From NCBI RefSeq assembly GCF_020740795.1, contig NC_067312.1, forward strand, positions 42,928,405-42,992,404: DNA of 64,000 bases, given 5' to 3'. The stretch is from Apus apus. Lineage: Eukaryota > Chordata > Aves > Apodiformes > Apodidae. Made by a program: the position numbers and the translations under genes. This document shows, piece by piece, positions 1 through 11,154 of the stretch. Every line of letters begins with the position of its first letter. Position 1 is the stretch's first letter. The notes beneath the pieces are model-generated. The model was not told the DNA's origin, made no database searches, and worked only from the letters and a program-made list of their open reading frames with translations.

Positions 1-672
1 TTATGGTACAAACATTTTTATGGTCATATGTAACAACTGTGTTGCAATCTGCATTAACCTAATCAATATGGCTGTAATTCATATTGAAGGTCATTTTCTA
101 ATTGTACTTGGCAACATGTGGGTTTATGCTTATACACTATATAACCATTAGAAAACATATGAACATAAGAGTTTTAACATGTTATTCATAGCTGAAGACT
201 TCTAAACATCTGTATTTCATTGGATTATATTACAAGCTTAAATATTTCAGGATTCCCAGCAGGACACCTGAATTTAAAAAAAATTGCTGTAATTTAATTA
301 TGCCTATTAACGAAATTCTCTAGGCTTCTATCAGCCTGGAGCTTTATGGTGAACTTCTGAATGTCAAAACTCACACAGCAGAATCTTGTTCAGACTCTGG
401 CCTTGATGAAACTCATTTCTCTAAATTAAGCTGAGATAAGCTATGCACATTTTAGACATTAAAGGGAGGAAAAGTCTTATGAAAGAAAGTAATTGTTACA
501 CTATTATATGCTAGAACAAAGAATTTCTAGCATGAATTACATAAATTAATTTTTTTTAGTAAACAGTTACACAAAAAGACCACAGTGTCCATGTGAACTT
601 AAAATTTGATGGCATCCTAGCTATTTGAGGCTCAATAAGTACTAATATAATCTTATTATATTAAAAAAAAGG
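1..672. other. Intergenic, no feature seen
   Basis: AT-rich unique-looking sequence. I see no ORF of note, no recognisable repeat family and no RNA gene. It ends in an A-run and the AAAGG that forms the left target-site copy of the adjacent LTR. Confidence 0.6.
668..672. repeat. Target-site duplication, left copy (AAAGG)
   Basis: AAAGG directly precedes the TG start of the LTR and is matched by AAAGG at 1752-1756 directly after its CA end. The left copy sits in a run of A, which lowers the information content slightly. Confidence 0.65.
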
Positions 673-1751
673 TGTGGGGAACAGTCCATCTTCTCTTCCC
701 CCACGCAAGACTAAAAAAATAGCTTTTAAACCAGCAAAATAAGAGTGGTGTCTTTTTGCTGATTTAGCCAAGGACAGACTAGAACAGGCCCCTTGCTCTA
801 CCAGGTAAGTCCACAGCAAGAAAAGAGCATAAGGGTTATGATAACTGGCAGAAAAATGGACAATAGGTTAAAGACTGCCTCTCACGGAGCACGTACCTGG
901 CCAATGCTAATTGGCTAATTTGAACACTGGTCCTTTCTCGAACAGTGATTTCTGATCTATAAAAGAGGGCAAGATCTGCAGGCCTCTGCTCTCTGCCTGC
1001 CCAGCAGACCCTGCTGCGGTACCTGGACCTGCCCGGAACGCCAGCCTCGCTGTCCGGAGGAGCCGAGAGGGAAGGGGGGGCTGCCCCGCGACCGCTGCCC
1101 GGAGAGGCGGAAAGGGGTGGGGAGGGCGCTTGTGCCCGCTCCTGAGGCATCGCTGCCTGCCGCGCCTAAACCAAAGCGGACCGAGGTAGGAGCTTGCCCA
1201 GCCCCAGCCTGCGTTTGTCACCTGCTTCGGGACTAGAGCCGTGCTCGCCGCAGCTGCTGCTGCTGGGGGGGGGTCGCCCCGGTTGCCGGGAAGCCGGCCC
1301 CCCACGGATCTCCTGCCGAGCCTGCCATCCCGGGAACCATGAGCCACACACACGCACACACACACTCTAACTTTCCTGCCGGGCTCAACTCCTACCCTTT
1401 CACTCCACTGATTCCACACCCCTCCCTCGGAGTGTGCATTTAATAAGACCATAGCACCTTTGAATCCCTTTTCCGATATACACCTAGACAACCTCTCCTG
1501 AACCTTGATCCCTTAGTTTATGTTGACCCTTAATGAACCGATAAAACTAAGCATTGGTCTCCGTGACAATTTGTGAGCGTGGTGAGGGGGTACTCTGATC
1601 TACCCTCTAAGATACGGTTCCGCAGCGGCCGTTCCTCTGAGAGGCAGCGCCACGTGTGACCCTCGGGCTCTTTCCCAAACCTCTTCACACCGGGGGGGAA
1701 GTGGCGAAAACATCCTGACAGCCGGTAGCCTCCCGATACCGGCCAGCAACA
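673..1751 (+). mobile_element. Solo LTR of an endogenous retrovirus, GC-rich, about 1.08 kb
   Basis: The segment starts with TGTGGGGAACAG, ends with GCCAGCAACA (TG...CA termini), and is flanked on both sides by AAAGG (668-672 and 1752-1756), as expected for a retroviral integration with a 5-bp duplication. Inside it are a CCAAT box (901-905) with an inverted ATTGG (910-914) and a TATA box, TATAAAAG (958-965), in promoter order on the plus strand. These are followed by a GC- and CpG-rich stretch (about 970-1340), a short CA/CG-type repeat (about 1347-1367) and a 3' part (about 1500-1750) resembling R-U5. No gag, pol or env-like sequence adjoins either side, so it is a solo LTR left by LTR-LTR recombination. 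I cannot name the family. A 5-bp duplication fits an ERVL-like element, but gammaretrovirus-like elements make short duplications too. The long minus-strand ORF inside it is a by-product of high GC. Confidence 0.72.
901..965 (+). promoter_or_regulatory. LTR core promoter: CCAAT/ATTGG pair and TATA box
   Basis: CCAAT at 901-905 and ATTGG at 910-914 lie about 45-55 bp upstream of TATAAAAG at 958-965. This spacing and order are typical of a retroviral U3 promoter. Transcription would start about 25-30 bp after the TATA box, near 990, reading rightward. Whether it is active is unknown. Confidence 0.55.
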
Positions 1752-1756
1752 AAAGG
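1752..1756. repeat. Target-site duplication, right copy (AAAGG)
   Basis: This matches 668-672 and marks the right boundary of the solo LTR. Confidence 0.65.
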
Positions 1757-4377
1757 TTAAACAACTCCTATTTTTATTTTATGTTTGTGAAATCAGATCT
1801 TTTATTTCTTCCAAAAACAAGAAGAGAAGCTGACAATAATGCACACAAGCACCCATTTACAGCTCCTACTTCAAAACAGAGATATATGCCATTATTGCCT
1901 TCATACCTTGTCCAGTGTATTCAATTTGCTACCACTTTGAGATACAAGATAGGAAAAAGCTCCTTAACAAGTTACATTACATCTTTTACAAAAAGAAGAT
2001 AGGAGAGTCCTTCTCTTTTTCTTAGTTATAGAACACATATTTCCAGAACCTTACACTGCTTGTGTTATTTTTAAGCTGTTTATCACAGACAGTGGCAAAG
2101 TTCACCTTCCTCCTGTGTTTATACTCTTAAGCGTATGCAATTCATAAAATATTTACATGTGTTTCCTCTCTTTTTGTTCTGTACAGCAAAATAAAGATAT
2201 ACCATAATTTGCTTTCTTCTCAAAGGCGTGTGTACGCATGAACAAATATGTGAGTCAAGCTATTTAATTTGCCTTGCATCATATAGTTGGTAAGCTAGGG
2301 AACCCTCTCGCTACATCTTGATTAGGTTTGCAATTATCTGATGTCAAATGCTACTTTCATCACCTTTCCACTGCTTCTCTTCTCCTATTTCCGTCTCCTA
2401 CTCTCATTTGTTTTTTGACAGCTTCTAGCCATTTGCTGTTGCACAGTGGCTGAGAAAGCTCTGTTGAGTCCCAAGTGCAAATCACTAAGTTATAGTGATT
2501 CATAAAAATAAGGCTGTCATCATTATTGTTCAATTATTGCTGGGTCTGTGGAAAGATTATTCAGTAGCTGGAGGATTCTTCACTAATATTTATAATCTGT
2601 ATTGAACAGTGCTAATGAATGAGTGGGTGTACATTATGCTGAAATGCAGTGGTATTTGATTTATACCATGTCCACGTCTGATTGCTAATGTTAAATCCAT
2701 TAAAGTGTCACTTAGATCTGCCTTAATGTTCTTCCCTGCATACAACAGAACTTAAGCATTCCCATTTACTTAACTTTTCATTATTGGTTGAATATTTGTC
2801 TTTATGACATCATCATTGTATGATAAATTGGACCTGGAACGCATTTTAAAATAGCCCTTCTTTAATAAAGCTTCACTTGTCAAAAGCCAGCATCTTAAAA
2901 ATTATCACCATGTTTGGTAAAAAATAACAAGCTGATACCAAAAATGTAAGAAGAAATTCAAAATACTCAACCCTAGTTCATAAAACCAAGATGCTTAAGG
3001 AAGAAAGACACATCTCGTCTTGGGAAAAAGAAACTCACAAACAGTTTTCATTTGCAGGAATGAAAGATACTACTGTGTTTACCTAAGATGTCACTTTCAG
3101 AGTGTCTCCAAGGTGGGAATTCCTTTCTCTAGTTCAAAATGGCTATCCTCTGAAAAAAGCCATTAGACAACAGTGAAAACAGGAAAAACAGGGTAGGGAG
3201 AACATGCAGAAAACCATCCACTTTCAGGTCAGGCGTTTCACAGCAATTCTGCAAAGACCACTGAGTACTAAACACACAAGCTGACTACAGCATTTCTTCT
3301 CATCTACAAGAGTTTTGTATTCACGGTACATAAAAACTTGGCCCAGGACTGCCAAGTCAGCCTGGGGTGTATTTCTGATGCTGCCTACATGGCATACCAC
3401 TCTTTCTTACCTGAATGTTTCTCTTATTGACTGGAATCAGAGAGGGTTACTCTGTCATTATTTAGCTATTATTTTCAACACCTTTTGCTGAAGGAGTAAG
3501 TCAAAATCAGAGCCTTGTAGGCTTGATTTTGTCTTAAGAGGACTGACTGGTAATTTGATAGAATGCAGCTCATTTGCAAGTAAAAAGTACTTCTTTTCTG
3601 GTGCAAGAGACATTAAATATAGCTTCTTTTTTCACATTCCCATAATTCGTCTAACTAAAAATTTAGCTTTCAAAATTTCTCTCAAGCCAGCAGCCCCATC
3701 CTTGATCACTCATGTGAAGCATCCTTTCGCTTTGCTGATACCTGAGCCCTTTCCTCTCACCCCTGCATTTGCTTGCCTAAACTGACATTCAAGAGAGTGC
3801 CTACATCTAAATTCCAAATACAAATAGTTCTGTACAGGCTTTTGTTTGTGTAGGAATACATTAGTAGCTGCCTGCCACACACACTAAATGAAAATCAGAG
3901 GCTGAATTTAGCCACTGGTGTGCAGCATATGTTAGAGTCAGATTCAGAGCTTTGCCTTTCCATCAATGGAAAATGACTAGAAATACACCTTTATCAGCTC
4001 CCTGAGGGTTTCTTCTTGCTAAGGTTATTATACAAAGCCACATGATATATAGAACAATATAGCTATAAGGTGCCTATCTCTGAAAGTAGGGTTTGGCTTG
4101 GAAGTCTCATGCACTTGATCAACTCTGTCCAGATGTCAGAGGGCAGCTTCTGTGCCACAGAAAAGACAACTCTCACAGCTGCCCACAAAAGCCCATGCAA
4201 ACCACAGTGCTTCCTAGCCTGCTTACCTGTCTTGAGCACTTTTGGCATTGTCTTTTACTCAGAGTTCTGCCTGGAAATACAGTGCAGAACGAAGTCTATG
4301 AATTGCTGTAAATTATTTCAACATATCTGGATAATAATTTTTAATATTCCAAAAACAAACAACCCCTTTTATTACAT
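1757..4377. other. Intergenic, unique sequence; possible conserved non-coding block near 2430-2830
   Basis: No coding exon or repeat family is recognised. The stretch around 2430-2830 is listed separately as a weak regulatory candidate. The remaining short ORFs have biased AT-driven composition and no recognisable domain. Confidence 0.5.
2430..2830. promoter_or_regulatory. Candidate conserved non-coding element (weak)
   Basis: The stretch is free of repeats and rich in homeodomain- and SOX-like words (for example ATTATTGTTCAATTATTG near 2522, ATTATTGGTTGAATA near 2780, and a TGACATCATC CRE/AP-1-like site near 2805). This texture resembles developmental enhancers in gene deserts. It is a judgement from sequence appearance only, with no alignment. 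Confidence 0.22.
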
Positions 4378-4445
4378 CAGTTATATAGCATTATATTTAT
4401 AATATACATATATAAATATATATATTTATAATTTTTTATATTAGG
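4378..4445. repeat. TA-rich low-complexity tract
   Basis: Interrupted TA/TTTATA repeats with no other structure. It could form unpaired or cruciform DNA, but no function is implied. Confidence 0.7.
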
Positions 4446-7400
4446 TTTTAAAAAGTTCCCTTGCTTTGTATTCTTATCTTCTGACCTCTTTGGAGTCTAA
4501 GAACTGAATTCCATTTTTATGAAATGGTTCTGCTAGCACAGGCAGCCTGGATCTCTTTGCTGGTGTCACTCTAGACTTGGGCAACTTAGAAATACGTGAG
4601 TTGGCACTGGTAAAACTTTCAGATAGTTCTTGAGCCCAGTTCTTCTTAAAGTTAATGGGAATTTTATTTTAATCCACACTTTAAAGTTGATTTGGAATAC
4701 TTACAGGGCTGTGAAATTATTTTGTCTTTCTTGCTATACAGAAAATTTTCCTTCTTTTCAATACGTTTCTCTCCTTTCTTCAGCAAGGGCATCTGTTTCC
4801 TGAAGCTAGAAAAGGCTTTGCTGTCTCCTAGAACTTGCAGGCATAAAGAACTTGTAAGTGATATGTACTCACTACAGAAGAGACTACTTGCAGATGAGTG
4901 TTGGTTCTTGATAGTACTGTGGATCTTGCAGCAATCTGTCTCCCAGATAAGACTCCCAAACTGTGCAAAATGTTGCAGTCAATGTGGCAATTTAGCAACT
5001 AGTCAGTGTTGATAAGAAGTGAATGTAGATCACTGAAGATCAGTTCTGGTCACACAAAGGCTGTTTTAGATTCTGAAGATGTCAGAAAATCCCATTTAAA
5101 CATCCTGCTCTTTTAAATAATAACCCTGAGACCTGTGGGTATGTTTTTCTTTTGATTCACTTCTTTCACAGAGGTTACAGAAATAACACATAAAATAACT
5201 AATATAAGTGGCTGGCAGAACATGCACAAAAATCCGCAACCCAGTTGTGGTATTTTGTTTCTTGTTGTTTTTAATTTTATCTTTAACGTTTTCTGATTTT
5301 GAGGCAAAACATCAAGAACAAAATACAGAAAAGTAAGTAAGTACCAGGAATTATATTTTCTGAAGCCAGTTAGGAGGGAGAGGAAAAGGGATTTATGATG
5401 CCCATGTTACAGTTAAACCACAAAAGACACTGACATCCTTGAAGACAATCTTAGCAGAGGAACTGAAAGAGAATGTACTTAGGTGAAAAAAATCACTCTC
5501 TTCCTGCTAGATTTGGTGACTGAGTTCCTGCATTTGGATGTTCAGTAGTTAGAACAGAAATTTCACACCAGAGGTACCACGGTATTTTTATGTTTCTGAG
5601 GCATATTTGTGCCCTGCTCACTTTGCCCCAGAAAACAGATCAGCCTTAGCATACTTAACAGGCATTAAGTTCCATGGTCACCCCAGTCTGCCCACACTTC
5701 TTGGATTATCTATTCATGAGTATTAGCCCAGGAAAACATCCCTTAACCAGAGCACAAGATTTTGGAGTTTGCACCATCCTGTCCTAATTCCCAACACTAA
5801 GACTATTATGTTTCCTGGTGAAAAACAGAAATGTCTCTACATCTGCTTTGAGATAAACTGGTTGCCAGTGGCTGGTATGAGAAAAATTAGGTGTGTCATT
5901 TTACAAGACTGGTGATAGAACTTCCTGAACAAATTATACCTTTATGATGTTAATTTATTCTTACTACTAACAATAATTCAGATCAGTTTGCAGTAATGTG
6001 AATGAAGAAAAGACAAAACACAGATGACAAGACATAAAATCTGAGCCAAAGCAAGATATAAAACCTGACCTATTCTCCCACCCTCCTAGAAAACTCCTCT
6101 AAGGGAATGCCAAGATTCATTAATAAGGCAGTGGAGGAAACTTGCCATGACAAGTTATTTTGCCCAAAACTACCTGCACAGGGAACAGTATTCAGCTTTG
6201 GCTGCGCTAATTTGCAGTTATCAATCAGCTGCTCCCACCTAGTGTGCCTCTAGAAGGTCCTTTATTGTCACAAGCATAAACAAGCTAGTGCTTCTGCATC
6301 CAGCAGGTGTTAAATAAAAAGAAGTAGATTTCTGTTAGGTATGCACTCTCTACCTGAACCTGAATATGCCGTCTTCTGGCTAGGTTTCCAGTGAAGATCA
6401 CAGTTTTTCCATTTATCACAGTGGTAGGCAAATCAGATTTGTAATGAACTTTATAGGGTAAAGAAAACACTTGGGACTAGTCAATAACAGGGACACCTCC
6501 TACTTCTGTGAGCCCTAGAACTCCCACTATAGTGTATCACCACCATTTGTGTTCCCCCTGCTAAAATTTTGCATAGCAAAGTAGGTTTCTTCACTTGGTG
6601 CCACTGGACACAACCCACAGGTAAGAGCATGATCAAAACAGTACTACAGATAACAAAAAGTAGGCCAGCAAATTATACAGTTAAGAGGTACGATACATTC
6701 TGGAAGCCCAGATTTCAGTGAAAAATATGCTTATTTTAGTTTAATAGCTATTTATAATTCATCATTTTTGTAACAAGAAGGAATAGTTAATTTGAACAAA
6801 AGTTGCCCTTCTCAGACTGTCAAGGAAAAAGATTGGTGATTCATTTATTAAAGAGCAAAATCAAACTCAGAGGACAAACCAGACAGAGAAATAAATGGGC
6901 TGTGACAGTATGTAGGATTTATCATGTTTAAAAAGAAGCACGTCTTCTGGAAAAAAAGCAGTTATATTCTTCTCCTAGTCATGTATTTCTATTCTGCAGC
7001 ATGCTTTAAAGAAAAAAAAGGAGCCCTCAAACATACTTTCTCACCAGACACCACATTGTGATACAAGTTTAGAAATCAAGTCCTAACAGAGAGAAGCACT
7101 GGCAAAGAATAACTGTTTAATGGGGAATGCTGTTCTGCAGAGACTTCTCTGGAAAGAAAATCAGGACTTGACCCAACCTTTCCTGTTATGCACTTGCCAG
7201 TAAATCATCAAATTCCTGAAAGGCTGGGTTTCTTTTGCTGAATTTAATCCTACAGGTCAAACAGCTTTCAAGGAAAGCTCAATTCTAAGCGGTCAAAAGG
7301 ACAAGCTTCTTCATATAGGCTGTGAGTAGTACCATGAAGTCAATGACACCAATAAAATTGTGCATCATTAAGTCTCTCCCACTAGTGCTTTACATAATAT

Positions 7401-8045
7401 TCTTTACTTTGCATCACATGCCTTGAGTTTTAGAGACATTAGCCATGTAACCTCATAAGAAAAACAAGTAGTTCATCACCAAAAGTTATTTCTGGTTACA
7501 TTATATACACAGTCGTCCTCCTTGCTGCAGTGTTCTAACAGCATTGTACAACTGTCCTTATTCACTGCTTTAATAATTCAGTATGTTGTCCATTAGACTG
7601 GGATAACATTCATTAAAATTTTCTACAAGTATTACATCCGAGTGTGAAAAACAGATCTGAATTTACATTCCCAGTGTGACTGTTTCTTGTATATCACCTA
7701 ACAAATAGACTCTAACAACAAATAGCTCTATTCTCCATTATATTTTAGCTTGGTGTAATTCAGCTAATATAATTAGTTAATGTAATAAAATGTAATATCT
7801 GTTAGCATGTATGTAATGTTATACATTATTTTTTCCCAAGAGGCACAGAATGAGTTTGGACAAGACTCACTGAAACAGTAAGGCTGTAGGGACATATAGG
7901 ACCATACATGTAAAAATGTACAGATTTCTAGTTCCTGGTAGAAATCCCAATGGTTTCAGTTAAAGTTGGCCATTGAAATATTTTTATGTCTTGGGACCAC
8001 ACCAGCTGCAAGAACTTGGAAACTTTCACTACCATCAATTACAGT

Positions 8046-8103
8046 GTCTTAGGCCACTGCCTCTAAAACCTGTACCAATAACAGCTTTTAAATACCCATG
8101 ATG
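8046..8103 (+). repeat. Dispersed repeat of unknown family, copy A
   Basis: The segment reads like that at 9556-9609. About 42 of the 47 leading positions match (shared core CTGTaCCAATAACaGCTTTTAA, lower case differing), followed by a 4-bp indel and a shared ATGATG. Weaker similarity seems to extend some 25 bp upstream. Both copies are direct and 1.5 kb apart. I do not recognise it as CR1, an LTR or a SINE. Confidence 0.6.
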
Positions 8104-9555
8104 AAATAAACTTTGTACACAGGCATACTTGCACACACGCAAAGACTTAAGAGTGTGTATGTATATATCTGCTTGTGCATACAAGCACAGATATACACAT
8201 AGACAGAAGTGTCTAAATATAGATTGGTGTGCCTACCATATACCATTATTTTTTATACTCTTGCCCTATGATATGCACTATGCATGCGAGACACAGGACT
8301 GACATCAACAGGTGAAAGTAAGGTTTAATTTTTTTAAAGCTTCGTTTGTGATTAATGTTACATCCAAAATAATAAAATTTGAAAGGTTCATCAGTCTAGT
8401 GAAGTTATTGGCAGAACTATTCACAGAGCAGCACAGTTCAAGAAAATAATGTGGAGGACTTCAGTGAGCTGACTCCAAACTTGCAGTGAAAGCCTTGCTC
8501 CCAGAATTTTGTCATCCTACCAGCCATATCACCATTTTTCACAGTATGCCATGAGATACAGCAGGTGCTTTGAATGCATCCTATGCTAAGCAAGAAAAAG
8601 GAGAACAGATGTCATTAATTTCCAGTTGACCATGAATTTGAAGCAAAATTTTGAAACCAAAAGATGTTTCTGGATGTCTGCAGTATATGAGAGAAGAAGT
8701 TTGACAGGCAACTCCTACAACTGCCAGGCTCCAAAAGCAACAAAGTAGAAAATAAAAGCACTCCCGAACACATTCAAAATTATTTGTCTCACCATTTTGC
8801 TTTGAAACAAGGAACAAAAATGTAAGCGTTCCTATTTCCTATTGAAGGTAATCACAGTTTTATATCCCTCAGTATTTACATAGAGAGCGCTGTTTATTTA
8901 GAATCTTTGGTGATAAGGACACAGCAAGCTCACAACTTATTATATATTCCCTTCTCATTTTGTCTTTTTTGGGGCAAGAATTATGTATATTTTATGATAA
9001 CCCAAAATGATTTATACATAAAAAATACAGACTTTAAAGATAAAATGGATTAGTAGCAGGTAATGCATTTTCCATGAGGGGCTATAGGGCTCTCAGTTCC
9101 AGAATGTACAGGCTGCATACAAATGAATTGATAAAAGTCTGAAGCTGCGGATGGGTAGAAAGGATCATGCTTTGCTGGAGATGATTCTTAAAGTTACAAT
9201 AAATCAGACAGACAGTGTCGGCCTTCGAGGATAAACCTGTGATGGCTTGTTGTGCCTCTTTGAATCGCCTCAGAGGCCCAGGGACTAAAAAGTGCCTAGA
9301 TGTCACATTAAATCTACCGGGAGGATGGAGCACTTCAAAGAGGAATGCAATCAGATCTGATGGAAAATACATTTTCTGAAAGCTACTGACAAAAAAGTAA
9401 TCTTTGATGTGGATGTTGAATAACAATTGATATTGTCTTTCCTGACATTTTTCATTATTGCTGTCTTATACAGCCTACTTCATGTATTAAAGCAATATTA
9501 ACTGTTTGACAGGGACAAATCCTCAAACTATCACATAAGCAATTGTTTCTGAATT

Positions 9556-9609
9556 GTCTCAGCCCACTGCCTGTAAAACCTGTCCCAATAACTGCTTTTA
9601 AATATGATG
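9556..9609 (+). repeat. Dispersed repeat of unknown family, copy B
   Basis: Direct-orientation partner of 8046-8103, differing by about five substitutions and a 4-bp gap over the aligned core. The two could be an old local duplication or two insertions of an undescribed or decayed element. Confidence 0.6.
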
Positions 9610-11087
9610 GTGTACTCTTTGCCTTGACTAGCTAGACTGTCTGAGCCTTGGCATAATACAATAGAGTCTAGGGGATATTAAAAATGGTTAGGTGGTTATG
9701 AGGTGTCATTTGATTAAAAGCAAGGTACAGCAGTGTTTCCAAAGGTGACTTTTAATAAGAGGTGTATAAAAACTTAGTTCTTATTATTCCCAATCTACAA
9801 TACACCTTTATAGCAAGTGTATCTACCCCAGAAATTTCAAATCTCTTGCAATTCTTGCAGCTTAAAAGAAGTACAGAAGATGGCTATTATTTATGCAAAG
9901 AAATTAAGTAATCTGTTGCTGTACTAAATGCTATAAAATATACTGCAGGTAAATCCCCCAGTTCTTACTGGAGAGAAATTCAAGCAGATCTAGAAGCTAC
10001 ATGTCATTTCAAGGGGCTGGATCCATCCTGAGGTTTGATGTCTTAACCCCCTACTACAGCTGTGTGCTGCTTTACCAATATGCTGCTTCACCTTTATAAA
10101 ACCAGAACAGCTGATTACTAGATGACCTTGAGCTACTGAATGGATAGGTGGAAAGGCAGCTGTGGCTCTAATCAGGCTGGTATACAGGGGTTAACTGCAT
10201 TAGCACCACTGAAAGACACGTGTCCAGAAAATCCAAGCCTGAGAGTAAATTGCAACAGTGAGATATCCAGTACTCTCAGGCTCTCACAAGTTACTGGCAT
10301 TTCTGTTGCACTGTAAAGCAGTGAAGCTGGGGCTATCCCTGCTTACTTCTAATTTCCTTCACAGCCTTATGTTTTTCACACTGCTGGAATATGGTTTTAT
10401 GAGCTTTTTCTCCCCTACCATGACTACCATCACCAGAGCCACCACCAGGTGCCTTCTGCTATCACTCACTTGTTGCTCCTGCTTATGGAAGTCTCCCTGA
10501 ATAAGGTTTTCTGTGAAGTCCCTCCCCAGGGAAAATGTTTAATAGCATACAGATAACCAGTTGTATAGCACAAACGGAGAAAAGTTCACTTACAAGGCTC
10601 CACAGAGTAATGAGAGAGAATCTCTAACAAAGTAAGCAGCACCATTGTCCAATACAGAGTGTGCAGCTGTAATGTGTTAAGTGTTTTTGTTAACAAGCAG
10701 GAGAGTTTGAAAGTAAACACTCTGCTGCACCTCTCACTGCTACACAGAAGCACACCTCTGTTGTCCTCCAACAGAAAGGAGAAGTTGTCATTTGCTACTC
10801 TTTTCATGGCCTTTGCCCCTCTTGTGTGTTCTGGAAGGCTGTCATCCCCAGGAGGATGAGAGCAAGTCTCACTAACACTAGCATTTCTGCCAAACTCAGC
10901 CCACATGTGCTTGTGCCAGCTTCTCAGATTCCCTTTGGCACCAAGTGTTCACACATACTTTGTTTCTGCCCAGAAGGCAATTACTGTCTTCCCAAAAGCA
11001 GAGAAAATGAAATCTTCACTTGGATTATATGCAAGTGAAAAATTACTCTACCGACCCTTCAAGAAGGAGGGGGGGGCAGGGGACGGG

Positions 11088-11154
11088 AAACAAAAACAAA
11101 AAAAAAACAAAACAAAAACAAACAACAAACAAAAACAAACAAACAAACAAAAAC
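11088..11154 (+). repeat. (CAAA)n / A-C-only simple repeat
   Basis: A tract of only A and C with units CAAAA and CAAA, preceded by a G-run at 11068-11077. Long ORFs that run through it are artefacts of the repeat. Confidence 0.85.

Larger units (their letters stand above)
4446..11087. other. Intergenic, no gene recognised; holds a dispersed repeat pair
   Basis: Roughly 6.6 kb with no recognisable exon, no LINE and no LTR. Short ORFs occur on both strands without protein-like features. The one piece of structure found is a repeat of about 58 bp present at 8046-8103 and 9556-9609, listed separately. Confidence 0.5.

Noticed and set aside
907..1491. 194-codon minus-strand ORF, the second longest in the window
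   Set aside because: It lies inside the GC-rich LTR, starts at a non-ATG codon, has low-complexity Val-Cys and Ala runs from the CA repeat, and shows no retroviral or host domain. High GC lowers stop frequency.
960..1720. CpG island as the promoter of a host gene
   Set aside because: The GC-rich stretch is fully contained within TG...CA boundaries with matching 5-bp flanks, which an LTR explains better. No adjacent exon was found.
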